DNA of 64,000 nucleotides from Comamonadaceae bacterium PBBC1 (GTDB taxonomy: Bacteria > Pseudomonadota > Gammaproteobacteria > Burkholderiales > Burkholderiaceae_C), in contig NKIP01000009.1 in the NCBI GenBank assembly GCA_002256145.1, forward strand, positions 1-64,000, written 5' to 3'. The notes below the pieces were generated by a model. It searched no databases. It saw nothing but the letters and a program-made list of their open reading frames with translations, and had not been told where the DNA came from. Shown piece after piece: positions 49,851 to 58,530 of the stretch; positions within the stretch are counted from its first letter, which is position 1, and each line of letters starts with the position of its first letter. The position numbers and the translations under genes are program-made.

Positions 49851-50741
49851 TCAGGGGTAGAAACTCAAAATTCGATAATCGCTGAACGGCGTCTCATGGG
49901 CTGTGCGCAAACTCAATTGCCCCGTCCAAGTTTGACCTGCTGGGAGAGACTTCGGTGCGCCCATTTCTTGGGGCAAAACCACTTTACGTAAAACCGGTTG
50001 TTGGTTTCCAGACAAAAGAGTCAACTCCAATGCCGTCATGGCCACCATGCTGTCCGAGGTATTTCGAAGGGTCCAGGAGAGTAAAAAATCGTCAGTGCGT
50101 CGCACCAAAGTCGAGCTTTCAATGACCAAAGCCTCCACATCTTGCGAAGGCTCGAGCGTACAGCCCAGGGATTGACACACAGCATCAAAACCCACCGCAA
50201 CTGCAGGCCAATGCAAAGCAAGGACATGCCTCTGCACAAACGCAGCCTGCAAGATCAACATCAAGACCAACAATACAAATGTGGCAGGCCAAAGCTTGGA
50301 TGGATTGACTGTACTGGGTCTGTGCGCAAGCGACAATTCGCCCGCGACCTGAGGCGCATCTGCGGGAAGGACGGTGGATGCCAGGTCGGAAGGCAAACTC
50401 AGTGGTTGACGAAAAGACGACAAAGCATCTTCAAATGAGACCAAGGCCTCGTTGCTTGGAGAACTTGCTTGTAAAGAGTTTGGATCTTCGACTTTTAACA
50501 GTCCATCTGTTGGGACAGATTCATGGCCCAAGGGCATGGCGGTGGCTGCGCTGACCGGCGTTTCACGAGTGACATGCGTGAGATCCGACTCTGCCAAGGG
50601 TTCCCAAAACAAAACCAAGCCAGTGCTGTCAAAAGCATGCTCGCAATGACCACACCTCAACCAACCGCCTGCAGCTTGCAACTGTTCTGAGTCCACACGG
50701 TAGACTGTGGCGCAAGCTGGGCAGCGAGTTATCCTGTTCAT
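49851..50741 (-). CDS. DUF3426 / zinc-ribbon domain membrane protein
   Basis: 296 aa. N-terminal zinc ribbon (CPACATVYRVDSEQLQAAGGWLRCGHCEHAF, two CxxC), a low-complexity middle, one membrane helix (WPATFVLLVLMLILQAAFVQRHVLAL, near 170), and a C-terminal DUF3426 domain (CQSLGCTLEPSQDVEALVIESSTLVRR ... LELTLLSGNQQPVLRKVVLPQEM). Sits directly after prmA, the order seen across Burkholderiales. Role unknown; an envelope-linked protein with cytoplasmic zinc finger. Confidence 0.9.
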   Translation of the reverse strand: MNRITRCPACATVYRVDSEQLQAAGGWLRCGHCEHAFDSTGLVLFWEPLAESDLTHVTRETPVSAATAMPLGHESVPTDGLLKVEDPNSLQASSPSNEALVSFEDALSSFRQPLSLPSDLASTVLPADAPQVAGELSLAHRPSTVNPSKLWPATFVLLVLMLILQAAFVQRHVLALHWPAVAVGFDAVCQSLGCTLEPSQDVEALVIESSTLVRRTDDFLLSWTLRNTSDSMVAMTALELTLLSGNQQPVLRKVVLPQEMGAPKSLPAGQTWTGQLSLRTAHETPFSDYRILSFYP

Positions 50742-50774
50742 CCACTGATTGTAGTCAGGCGATTGAGCAGATTG

Positions 50775-51668
50775 CTATGCTTGCTCGTTGGCTTTGGCGG
50801 TCATCAAAATCCAGCCTTCTTGGGTATCTGCCACCTCTAAACGGATCCAAGGGGCATAGGCCAGCTTGAGTTCATCAGCCTGTCGCTCCAAAATACCCGC
50901 CAAGACCAAGGAACCTCCAGGGGCCACATGGGCACAAAGCAATGGGGCAAGCACCTTGAGCGGTGTGGCCAAAATATTGGCCAGAACTGTTTGGTACTGG
51001 CCTTTCGCCTTGTCTGGCAAACCTGCCGTCAATTGCACACCATTGGCTTGCGCATTGAGTTCGGTCGATGTCACGGCCGCATCGTCAATATCCACAGCAT
51101 CAATGGCTGTTGCACCGTACTTGGCTGCACCAATGGCCAAAATTCCGGAGCCGCAACCGTAATCGAGGACACGTTGGTTTTGAACACCATTTTGAGCAAT
51201 CCAGCGCAAACACATGCGCGTGGTGGGGTGGGTGCCCGTGCCAAAAGCCAAACCCGGATCAAGCCGGATGATTTGGCGAGCCTGACTGGGGGGTTCATGC
51301 CAAGTGGGGACAATCCAAAAGTCGGAGGTCACCTCGACAGGCGCAAATTGGGATTGCGTGAGCCTCACCCAATCTTGATCCTCCAATGTCTGAATGCCTA
51401 AAACTTCGCAGTCTTCAAAAAAATCTTGAAGCTCCAGCAAGGCCAATGCATCGTTAGCTTGCACCTCTTGTGCAAACAAGGCGACGACTTTGGACCGTTG
51501 CCATCCCTCTTTGGGCGGGGGCATGCCAGGCTCACCAAACAAGGCTTGCTCAGCAGGGGTTTGGGCATCGGCATCTTCGACAGACACACTCAAAGCATCC
51601 AACGCATCGAGTGCATCGCTCAAGACATCGACCCGGTCTTCTGGACACAACAGACTCAGTTCAAACAT
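50775..51668 (-). CDS. prmA: Ribosomal protein L11 methyltransferase PrmA
   Basis: 297 aa. SAM-binding VLDYGCGSGILAIGAAKYGA, the acidic motif AVDIDDAAVTSTELNAQANGV, and the substrate loop TVLANILATPLKVLAPLLCAHV (NPxY-like N-I-L-A). N-terminal L11-recognition domain includes FEDCEVLGIQTLEDQDWVRLTQSQFAP. Trimethylates ribosomal protein L11. Follows accC by 6 nt: typical accB-accC-prmA unit. Confidence 0.96.
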   Translation of the reverse strand: MFELSLLCPEDRVDVLSDALDALDALSVSVEDADAQTPAEQALFGEPGMPPPKEGWQRSKVVALFAQEVQANDALALLELQDFFEDCEVLGIQTLEDQDWVRLTQSQFAPVEVTSDFWIVPTWHEPPSQARQIIRLDPGLAFGTGTHPTTRMCLRWIAQNGVQNQRVLDYGCGSGILAIGAAKYGATAIDAVDIDDAAVTSTELNAQANGVQLTAGLPDKAKGQYQTVLANILATPLKVLAPLLCAHVAPGGSLVLAGILERQADELKLAYAPWIRLEVADTQEGWILMTAKANEQA

Positions 51669-51674
51669 AAGGCC

Positions 51675-53024
51675 TCAGCGTTTGTGCTGGCTCAGCCAGT
51701 GTTCAAGGTAATGGATGTTGGTGCCACCTTGCATGAATTTGGCATCGACCATCAACTCCCGGTGCAAGGGCACATTGGTGTTGATGCCCTCGATCACGGT
51801 TTCATTCAAAGCCGTTTGCATCCGGGCCAAAGCTTGCTCGCGGGTGTCACCATGAACGATCAATTTGCCAATCATCGAGTCGTAATTGGGCGGCACAAAA
51901 TAATTGTTGTAGACGTGCGAGTCAACACGCACACCCGGGCCACCCGGCATGTGCCATGAGGTGACGCGGCCAGGTGATGGCGTGAACTTGAACGGATCTT
52001 CGGCATTGATGCGGCACTCGATGGCATGACCCCGAATTTGGATCTGCTTTTGCGTGAAGGGCAGTTTTTCGCCCGCAGCGACCATGATCTGGGTTTTGAC
52101 GATGTCGACCCCAGTGATCCATTCGGTCACAGGGTGCTCAACCTGAACGCGGGTGTTCATCTCAATGAAATAGAACTCACCATTTTCGAACAAGAACTCG
52201 AAGGTACCCGCACCGCGGTAGCCAATTTTCTTGCACGCGGCAACGCAGCGCTCGCCAATTTTGTCGATCAGTTTGCGGGGAATGCCTGGTGCCGGAGCTT
52301 CTTCGATCACTTTTTGATGACGACGCTGCATGGAGCAATCACGCTCACCCAAGTAAACAGCATTTTTGAACTTGTCAGCCAGAATCTGGATCTCGATGTG
52401 GCGCGGGTTCTGGAGGAATTTTTCCATGTAAACCGCAGGATTGCCAAAGGCTGCACCGGCTTCAGCTTTGGTCATTTGCACCGCATTGACCAAAGCAGCC
52501 TCGGTGTGCACCACACGCATACCGCGACCGCCACCACCACCTGCAGCTTTGATGATCACAGGGTAACCCACCGCTTTGGCAATGCGACGAATTTGCACCG
52601 GATCATCGGGCAACTCACCTTCGGATCCTGGCACACAGGGCACACCCGCACGGATCATGGCCTGCTTGGCAGACACCTTGTCGCCCATGATGCGAATGGA
52701 CTCGGGTGTTGGTCCAATGAACTGGAACCCGCTTTTTTCGACACGTTCGGCAAAATCGGCGTTTTCACTCAAAAACCCATACCCTGGGTGAATCGCTTCG
52801 GCATCGGTCACTTCCGCTGCTGAAATGATGGCGGGCATATTCAGGTAACTCAGCGAAGACGCCGCAGGACCGATACAAACCGCTTCTTCGGCCAATTTGA
52901 CGTATTTCGCTTCTTTGTCGGCCTCTGAGTAAACCATGACCGCTTTGACACCCAACTCTCGGCAAGCGCGTTGGATGCGCAAAGCGATCTCACCACGATT
53001 GGCGACCAGGATTTTCTTGAACAT
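51675..53024 (-). CDS. accC: Acetyl-CoA carboxylase biotin carboxylase AccC
   Basis: 449 aa, exactly the family length. N-terminal [27 protein letters not shown]-grasp glycine loop [21 protein letters not shown], and the catalytic region [30 protein letters not shown] (metal Glu and Asn, catalytic Arg). ATP-dependent carboxylation of biotin on AccB, the first step in malonyl-CoA formation. 15 nt after accB. Confidence 0.98.
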   Translation of the reverse strand: MFKKILVANRGEIALRIQRACRELGVKAVMVYSEADKEAKYVKLAEEAVCIGPAASSLSYLNMPAIISAAEVTDAEAIHPGYGFLSENADFAERVEKSGFQFIGPTPESIRIMGDKVSAKQAMIRAGVPCVPGSEGELPDDPVQIRRIAKAVGYPVIIKAAGGGGGRGMRVVHTEAALVNAVQMTKAEAGAAFGNPAVYMEKFLQNPRHIEIQILADKFKNAVYLGERDCSMQRRHQKVIEEAPAPGIPRKLIDKIGERCVAACKKIGYRGAGTFEFLFENGEFYFIEMNTRVQVEHPVTEWITGVDIVKTQIMVAAGEKLPFTQKQIQIRGHAIECRINAEDPFKFTPSPGRVTSWHMPGGPGVRVDSHVYNNYFVPPNYDSMIGKLIVHGDTREQALARMQTALNETVIEGINTNVPLHRELMVDAKFMQGGTNIHYLEHWLSQHKR

Positions 53025-53039
53025 GAAATCCCCGTTGGC

Positions 53040-53486
53040 TTATTCGACGATGAACAAAGGCTGACCGTACTCCACGGCCTGACCGTTTTCACACAAAATC
53101 TGCGTGACCGTGCCGGATTTGTCAGACTCGATTTCGTTGAGAATCTTCATCGCCTCAATGATGCACAAGGTGTCACCCTCTTTGACCACCGAGCCGATCT
53201 GGATAAACGGTGCAGCACCCGGACTGGAGGACCTGTAGAAAGTACCGACCATGGGCGACTTGACCGCATGACCCACTGGTGCAGCAGGGACCGCAGGTGC
53301 TTCTGGAGCGACAAAAACGGGGGTCACAGGCAAAGGTGCAGGTACTGCTTGCGGCATCACCACAGGCGCGGCCAAACCGTTGCCTTTGACAATGCGGACT
53401 TTGCCTTCGGCTTCGGTGATTTCCAGTTCGGTCACATTCGAATCGGACACCAAGTCAATCAATGTTTTAAGTTTGCGTAAATCCAC
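53040..53486 (-). CDS. accB: Biotin carboxyl carrier protein AccB
   Basis: 148 aa. Starts at GTG 53486 with GGAGG 4 nt upstream. N-terminal helix ([25 protein letters not shown]), a Pro/Ala-rich linker ([16 protein letters not shown]), and the biotinyl domain with the thumb and the lysine site [17 protein letters not shown]; the residue after Lys is Ile instead of the more frequent Met. Carries biotin between AccC and the carboxyltransferase. aroQ, often upstream of accB in other proteobacteria, is absent; a TlpA-like gene lies there. Confidence 0.97.
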   Translation of the reverse strand: MDLRKLKTLIDLVSDSNVTELEITEAEGKVRIVKGNGLAAPVVMPQAVPAPLPVTPVFVAPEAPAVPAAPVGHAVKSPMVGTFYRSSSPGAAPFIQIGSVVKEGDTLCIIEAMKILNEIESDKSGTVTQILCENGQAVEYGQPLFIVE

Positions 53487-53499
53487 GGATCCTCCATTG

Positions 53500-53580
53500 C
53501 TGTAAGCACATGTAATCGATCGAATTTACACCAAATTTCGGTAAAACCCCTCAAAAATCTGCTTACAGACCAGATTTGAG
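53500..53580 (-). promoter_or_regulatory. Structured leader of accBC-prmA
   Basis: Two overlapping inverted repeats lie before accB: CTGTAAGCA (53500-53508) with TGCTTACAG (53560-53568), and CTCAAAAATCTG (53550-53561) with CAGATTTGAG (53571-53580, two-base bulge). They share the 53560-53561 bases, so the two pairings exclude one another. This could be an RNA switch or a pair of operator half-sites. No known riboswitch class is recognised. Confidence 0.35.
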
Positions 53581-53647
53581 ATGCGGTCGACCAGAAAAAG
53601 GGCACTTTTCAGACGAAGGAAGGGCAAAAATCTTCATCACACCCGCT

Positions 53648-54190
53648 TCACACGCTGTTGCGACGCCACTCATCCAGATCAGCCTGGGTCAATTGACCCA
53701 TCTTTTGACGCCAAATGCTGCCATTTGAATTGAAAAAGACGGTAAAGGGCAATCCACCTGCTGCATTACCCAACGACTTGGCCAAATTGGTGCCCTCCAA
53801 ACCGGCCAAACCCACGGGAAAAGCCAAAGGTTGTCGCTCCAGAAAACGGCGAACCGCACTCGGTTGATCAATGGCCAATGCCACAACTTGATGACCGTTC
53901 GGTGCATTTTCACGCCAGAAGGCGTTGATCATGGGCAACTCTTCGATACAGGGTGGGCACCAAGTGGCCCAGAAGTTCAACAACAGGGGTTGACCTTTGA
54001 AACTGCCCATCGACAAAACAGCACCCGCAGGGTTTTCGAATTGCTGACTCCAAACAGGGTGACTTTGGACCTTGGCCACCGCCTTGGGCTCAAAACGCCA
54101 TAAGGACAAGCCAACACCTGCCACAGCAGCCGCTGCCCCCGCCCCCAACAGCAAATTGCGCCGAGAAGCATTTGAATTGAGATTGTTCAT
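53648..54190 (-). CDS. TlpA-like thioredoxin-fold protein with RR signal
   Basis: 180 aa from ATG 54190 (a TTG six codons earlier is less likely). N-terminus has an RR pair (10-11, SRRNLLLG) before a hydrophobic Ala/Gly stretch, so Tat export or a membrane anchor is likely. Redoxin domain with LLLNFWATWCPPCIEELPMINAFW: active-site WCPPC as in TlpA/ResA, and cis-Pro in GGLPFTVFF. Periplasmic thiol-disulfide exchange, perhaps for cytochrome c maturation. Overlap of coding regions with the next upstream gene is avoided by 14 nt. Confidence 0.9.
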   Translation of the reverse strand: MNNLNSNASRRNLLLGAGAAAAVAGVGLSLWRFEPKAVAKVQSHPVWSQQFENPAGAVLSMGSFKGQPLLLNFWATWCPPCIEELPMINAFWRENAPNGHQVVALAIDQPSAVRRFLERQPLAFPVGLAGLEGTNLAKSLGNAAGGLPFTVFFNSNGSIWRQKMGQLTQADLDEWRRNSV

Positions 54191-54204
54191 GCGTGGATTG
54201 TCTT

Positions 54205-54789
54205 TCAAGCAGCCAGCAAGCGCTCCAGAGCGGCCAAATCGCCACGAGGTGAACGGCCTTGCCCATCGGGCAGCAAAGCACCGCGCAAATCGTCGAGGTC
54301 GTAAATGCGCAGGTGCACGCCCACATCTTCATTTAAACCAGTACAAAAACTGTGCAGGCTCAGCACCTCTACATCGTCACCATGCAGTCCGCGCACGGTT
54401 TGCGTCTCGTAGCGCTGGTTCTGGTTGATCAGGGCAATTTCGGCCGATTTGGGGTCATCACAAAACAAGGCCAGATCCACGTCACACAGGCGCGTGGCCC
54501 AGCCTTGCCAGACCGCACCACCCAGGTGCGGACGAAATTCGGCCAAGCGCTGCATCCAGACCCGCGCCAATTCGCGCAAGGCCAGCAACTCGCCAGGCTG
54601 CGTGTCCGCGCAAAACAAGGCAATGTAGTCGCGCACCTCGGCCTCGACCACATCGTTGGTGGGCAAAGCGGTGCGCGTGGGCAGGCCCAGCTCTTTGAGG
54701 GCGCGGTGCTTGGCCGGGCCAAAGGCCAAGCCTTCTTCCACCACCAAACGGGCAGCAGTGGCGGCAATTTCAAGGGCAAACTCGTTCAT
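54205..54789 (-). CDS. Uncharacterised conserved-looking protein
   Basis: 194 aa from ATG 54789 (GTG two codons earlier possible). No family recognised. N-terminal helical part MNEFALEIAATAARLVVEEGLAFGPAKHRALKELGLP includes a pattern KHRALKELGLP; the middle GWATRLCDVDLALFCDDPKSAEIALINQNQRYET has paired acidic residues that faintly recall nucleotidyltransferases, not enough to claim it. No signal or membrane segment. Divergent from mpl by 71 nt and 14 nt before the TlpA-like gene. Confidence 0.78.
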   Translation of the reverse strand: MNEFALEIAATAARLVVEEGLAFGPAKHRALKELGLPTRTALPTNDVVEAEVRDYIALFCADTQPGELLALRELARVWMQRLAEFRPHLGGAVWQGWATRLCDVDLALFCDDPKSAEIALINQNQRYETQTVRGLHGDDVEVLSLHSFCTGLNEDVGVHLRIYDLDDLRGALLPDGQGRSPRGDLAALERLLAA

Positions 54790-54860
54790 GGGCACCGATT
54801 GTGACCGGCCCCAGCGGGTCGCAGTCCGGGCTGCGCCCGATGGCCCCCTAAAATCCGGGC

Positions 54861-56243
54861 ATGCATATACATATCTTGGGCATTTGTGGCACCTTCATGG
54901 GGGGCTTGGCCGCGCTGGCCCGCGAGGCAGGGCATCGTGTCACGGGATGTGACGCGGGCGTTTACCCACCCATGAGCGACCAACTGCGCTCTTTGGGCAT
55001 CGAGTTGATCGAGGGTTTTGACGCCGACCAAATGGCCCTCCAACCCGACCTGTACGTGATCGGCAACGTGGTCAGCCGCGCCCGCCTGCCAGACGGCAGC
55101 CCCAAATTCCCGCTGATGGAAGCCATATTGGAGGCCGGTGCGCCCTATACCAGCGGACCCCAGTGGCTGTCCGAACATGTGCTGCAAGGCAAACATGTGC
55201 TGGCGGTGGCGGGCACACACGGTAAAACCACCACCACCTCGATGCTGGCCTGGGTGCTGGAGCAAGCAGGGCTGGAGCCGGGCTTTCTGGTGGGCGGCGT
55301 GCCGCTCAACTTTGGCGTGTCGGCCCGGCTGGGCGGCGGGAAGTATTTCGTGATCGAAGCCGACGAATACGACACCGCCTTTTTCGACAAGCGCAGCAAG
55401 TTTGTGCATTACCGCCCGCGCACCGCCATCCTGAACAACCTCGAGTTCGACCACGCCGACATTTTTGACAACCTGGCGGCCATTGAACGCCAGTTCCACC
55501 ACTTGGTGCGCACCGTGCCTGGTTCGGGCCGGGTGGTGGTCAACGGCCTGGAAGAAAGCCTGACACGCGTGCTGGCGCAAGGCTGCTGGAGCGAAGTGCG
55601 CAGCTTTGGTTCGACCGTGAGCGACTTTGTGGCCGAAGGCGAACCCTCGCAGTTCCAAGTGTTGCAGTCTGGCCAATCTGTGGCCGAAGTGCGATGGGCC
55701 ATTGGTGGCGTGCACAACCAGCTCAACGCACTGGCCGCCATCGCCGCTGCCGAACATGTGGGCGTGAGCCCCGCTGTGGCGGCAAAAGCCATGGCCTCGT
55801 TTGAAAATGTCAAACGCCGCATGGAAGTGCGCGGTTGTGTGAACGGCATCACCGTTTACGACGACTTTGCCCACCACCCCACCGCGATCCGCACCACCGT
55901 CAACGGCCTGCGCCGTCAGGTGGGCCAGGCCCGCATCCTCGCCATATTCGAGCCACGCAGCAACACCATGAAGCTCGGCACCATGAAAGCCCAACTGCCC
56001 TGGAGCCTGGAAGAAGCCGATTTGGCCTTTTGCCATTCGGGCGGACTGGGCTGGGATGCCACTGCAGCACTATTGCCCATGGGGGCCAAAGCGCAGGTGG
56101 GTGCCAACATAGACGAAGTCATCGCCCAAGTGCTGGCCAAAGTGCAGCCCGGCGACCACCTGCTGTGCATGAGCAACGGGGGCTTTGGCGGCATTCACGC
56201 CAAGTTGCTCCAAGCCATTCAAACGGTCTATAGGGCATGCTGA
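54861..56243 (+). CDS. mpl: UDP-MurNAc:L-Ala-gamma-D-Glu-mDAP ligase Mpl
   Basis: 460 aa. Begins HIHILGICGTFMGGLAALAREAGHRVTGCDAGVYPPMSDQL, typical of Mpl rather than MurC; ATP loop AGTHGKTTTTSMLAWVLE; central DEYDTAFFDKRSKFVHYRP and the Mur signature VYDDFAHHPTAIRTTVNGLR, FEPRSNTMKLG. Reattaches recycled murein tripeptide to UDP-MurNAc. Together with AmpD (43860) shows a complete cytoplasmic recycling branch. Overlaps the downstream transporter gene by 7 nt. Confidence 0.97.
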   Translation: MHIHILGICGTFMGGLAALAREAGHRVTGCDAGVYPPMSDQLRSLGIELIEGFDADQMALQPDLYVIGNVVSRARLPDGSPKFPLMEAILEAGAPYTSGPQWLSEHVLQGKHVLAVAGTHGKTTTTSMLAWVLEQAGLEPGFLVGGVPLNFGVSARLGGGKYFVIEADEYDTAFFDKRSKFVHYRPRTAILNNLEFDHADIFDNLAAIERQFHHLVRTVPGSGRVVVNGLEESLTRVLAQGCWSEVRSFGSTVSDFVAEGEPSQFQVLQSGQSVAEVRWAIGGVHNQLNALAAIAAAEHVGVSPAVAAKAMASFENVKRRMEVRGCVNGITVYDDFAHHPTAIRTTVNGLRRQVGQARILAIFEPRSNTMKLGTMKAQLPWSLEEADLAFCHSGGLGWDATAALLPMGAKAQVGANIDEVIAQVLAKVQPGDHLLCMSNGGFGGIHAKLLQAIQTVYRAC

Positions 56244-57121
56244 ACAACAGCAACCGGCGACTGGGTATTGGACTGGTCACCTTGACCACGCTGATGTTCG
56301 CGGTGCTGGACACCACGGCCAAGTGGCTGGTGCTGAGTTTGCCGGTGTTGCAAGTCGTGTGGCTGCGTTTTCTCACGCACTCGCTGTTTTCCTTCGCAGT
56401 TTTCGCCCCCAGCATGGGGCTGTCACTGGTGCGCTGGCACCATCCCCGGCTGCAATTGCTACGTGGTCTGATGTTGGCCTGCATGACGGGCCTGAACTTT
56501 TGGGCCCTGCAATACCTGCAACTGGCAGAAACCGGTGCCATGCAGTTTTCCGTGCCCATCTTGATTGCTGTGCTCTCGGCCTGGTGGCTGGGAGAAAAGC
56601 TGGATGCCCGGCGCTGGGCCGCCATTGCCGCAGGCTTCATCGGCGTGCTGATCATCATTCGCCCGGGCAGCCAAGCTTTTCACCCGGCCATTTTGCTGTC
56701 TGCGGGCAACGCCGTTTTGTACGCCCTGTTCAACTTGCTGACGCGCCGTCTGGCCAGCCAAGAACATCCGGCCACCATGCAGCTGGCATCGGCCCTGGTG
56801 TCCACCGCTGTGCTCACCCCTTTTGCGCTGTGGACATGGCAAACCCCCAGCAGCGGCTGGCAGTGGCTGCTGCTGGCACTGGCCGGACTCAGTGGCGGCG
56901 CGGGTCACTATTTCGCAGCGCAAGCCCACCGATTTGCTTCTGCCGCTGTGCTGGGTCCGTTTCTCTACCAGCAGATCCTCTACATGACCCTGGGCGGCTG
57001 GCTGGTCTTTGACCAAGTGCCCGACCGTGCAGTGTTGTTGGGCGCGACCGTGGTGGTGGCCAGCGGTCTTTACCTGTTGTGGCGCGAGTTCCAAGTCAAG
57101 ACCGAATCACCTGCGGCTTGA
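56237..57121 (+). CDS. DMT/EamA-family transporter
   Basis: 294 aa, 10 membrane helices in two EamA repeats (first: VTLTTLMFAVLDTTAKWLV...AETGAMQFSVPILIAVLSAWWLGEKL; second: AGNAVLYALFNLLTRRLASQ...ASAAVLGPFLYQQILYMTLGGWLVFDQVP). Exporter-type carriers for amino acids or metabolites. ATG lies within the last codons of mpl, so translationally coupled; a link to muropeptide recycling is possible but not shown. Confidence 0.93.
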   Translation: MLNNSNRRLGIGLVTLTTLMFAVLDTTAKWLVLSLPVLQVVWLRFLTHSLFSFAVFAPSMGLSLVRWHHPRLQLLRGLMLACMTGLNFWALQYLQLAETGAMQFSVPILIAVLSAWWLGEKLDARRWAAIAAGFIGVLIIIRPGSQAFHPAILLSAGNAVLYALFNLLTRRLASQEHPATMQLASALVSTAVLTPFALWTWQTPSSGWQWLLLALAGLSGGAGHYFAAQAHRFASAAVLGPFLYQQILYMTLGGWLVFDQVPDRAVLLGATVVVASGLYLLWREFQVKTESPAA

Positions 57122-57178
57122 GCCCGAGGGCAGCGCCTGAAGGCTGGACAGGCAGTCCAGCCCACAGACCTCTGCAGT

Positions 57179-58300
57179 TCAGCCTGCGCGGCGTGCCTTC
57201 ACCGCATCGGACAACACCTGCAACACGCCCTCGCTGTCGTCCCAGCCAATGCATGCATCGGTGATGCTCTGGCCATAGGTCAGATTCGCCACATCGTGCT
57301 GGCCGGGTGTGAACTTCTGGGCACCGTCTTTGAGGTGGCTTTCAACCATGACGCCGAACACCTGGCGTGAGCCGCCGCTGATTTGTGCGGCAATGTCTTT
57401 CGCCACATCGATCTGGCGCTCGTGCTTTTTGCTGCTGTTGGCGTGGCTGCAGTCCACCATCAAGGTGGCGGGCAGCTTGGCGGCCTCCAGCTCTTTGCAC
57501 GCGGCTGCCACACTCTCGGCGTCGTAGTTGGGCGCTTTGCCGCCGCGCAAAATCACATGGCAGTCCTGGTTGCCCTGGGTCTGCACGATGGCCACTTGGC
57601 CGTTTTTGTGCACAGACAAAAAGTGGTGGCCACGGGCTGCCGCCTGAATCGCGTCAGTGGCGATCTTGATGTTGCCATCCGTGCCGTTCTTGAAGCCAAT
57701 GGGGGCCGACAAGCCCGAAGCCAACTCGCGGTGCACCTGGCTTTCGGTGGTGCGGGCACCGATGGCGCCCCAGCTGATCAGGTCGCCGATGTACTGGGGC
57801 GAAATCACGTCCAGGAACTCGCTGCCTGCGGGCAAGCCCTGGCGGTTGATCTCGATCAGCAGCTGGCGGGCGATGCGCAGGCCTTCGTCGATGCGGTAGC
57901 TCTCGTCCAAGTAGGGGTCGTTGATCAGGCCTTTCCAGCCCACGGTGGTGCGGGGCTTTTCAAAGTACACGCGCATCACGATCTCCAGCGTGTCGGCGTA
58001 TTTTTCACGCAGGGGCTTCAGACGGCGGGCGTAGTCGAGGGCTGCAGCCGGATCGTGGATCGAGCAGGGGCCAATGATGACCAGCAAGCGGTCGTCTTGG
58101 CCGTGCACGATCTTGGCGATGGATTGGCGGGTTTGGGAAATCAGGGTTTCCGTGGCCGTACCGGCAATGGGAAAGAAGCGGATCAAATGTTCTGGGGGCG
58201 GGAGCACGGTGATGTCCTTGATGCGTTCGTCGTCGGTCTGGCCGGTACGGTCGGCGGCATTCGGATACCAGCTCTCGGGGGCTGCGGTTTTGGCGTTCAT
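57179..58300 (-). CDS. aroG: DAHP synthase, class I (AroF/G/H type)
   Basis: 373 aa from ATG 58300 (GAGGAG 7 nt upstream). Motifs: LLVIIGPCSIHDPAAALDYARRL, PRTTVGWKGLINDPYLD, PIGFKNGTDGNIKIATDAI (substrate and metal), HVILRGGKAPNYDAESVA, MVDCSHANSSKKHERQ. Condenses PEP and erythrose-4-phosphate, the entry step to aromatic amino acids. Which of Phe, Tyr or Trp inhibits it cannot be read by eye. Upstream lies an attenuator with aromatic leader peptide (58329-58459), which is the likely main control. Confidence 0.97.
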   Translation of the reverse strand: MNAKTAAPESWYPNAADRTGQTDDERIKDITVLPPPEHLIRFFPIAGTATETLISQTRQSIAKIVHGQDDRLLVIIGPCSIHDPAAALDYARRLKPLREKYADTLEIVMRVYFEKPRTTVGWKGLINDPYLDESYRIDEGLRIARQLLIEINRQGLPAGSEFLDVISPQYIGDLISWGAIGARTTESQVHRELASGLSAPIGFKNGTDGNIKIATDAIQAAARGHHFLSVHKNGQVAIVQTQGNQDCHVILRGGKAPNYDAESVAAACKELEAAKLPATLMVDCSHANSSKKHERQIDVAKDIAAQISGGSRQVFGVMVESHLKDGAQKFTPGQHDVANLTYGQSITDACIGWDDSEGVLQVLSDAVKARRAG

Positions 58301-58328
58301 CGTGGACTCCTCAGATTGAAAAAAGGTC

Positions 58329-58361
58329 AAAAAAAACCGCCGGGCTTTGGGGCTCCGGCGG
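58329..58361 (-). terminator. Attenuator terminator of aroG leader
   Basis: On the minus strand CCGCCGG (58361-58355), loop, CCGGCGG (58343-58337), then eight T (58336-58329): a Rho-independent terminator 29 nt before the aroG ATG. A second CCGGCGG inside the leader ORF (58410-58404) is identical to the 3' arm and can pair with the same 5' arm, giving an exclusive antiterminator. This is the 2:3 against 3:4 arrangement of amino-acid attenuators. Confidence 0.88.
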
Positions 58362-58384
58362 TGTGTGTCGAGATGTTCGGGTGC

Positions 58385-58459
58385 TTATGCGCTCGCCTCT
58401 CGTCCGCCGGGGACTGAGAACCAAAAATAAAAAAAGTAAAAAGCGATGCGCGAAGACAT
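58385..58459 (-). CDS. Aromatic leader peptide of aroG attenuator
   Basis: 24-residue ORF starting at ATG 58459 and ending TAA 58385. Residues 7-14 are FYFFYFWF: five Phe, two Tyr and one Trp in eight codons. The competing antiterminator segment CCGGCGG lies in codons 17-19, just past the aromatic run. A ribosome stalled at scarce Phe/Tyr/Trp-tRNA would leave that segment free and permit read-through into aroG; one reaching the stop codon would cover it and let the terminator form. No SD is seen; initiation might be from a short or leaderless 5' end. Too short to have been listed by normal gene callers. Confidence 0.87.
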   Translation of the reverse strand: MSSRIAFYFFYFWFSVPGGREASA

Positions 58460-58530
58460 GGGGTTCAATGTATCACAGGTTGATGACGCTTCCTGACGGG
58501 CCCGCCCAAGGGCAAACCCGAACAGGCCCC

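Noticed and set aside
51398..51589. Small frames inside prmA and accC
   Set aside because: Shadow frames of conserved genes without supporting start signals or motifs.
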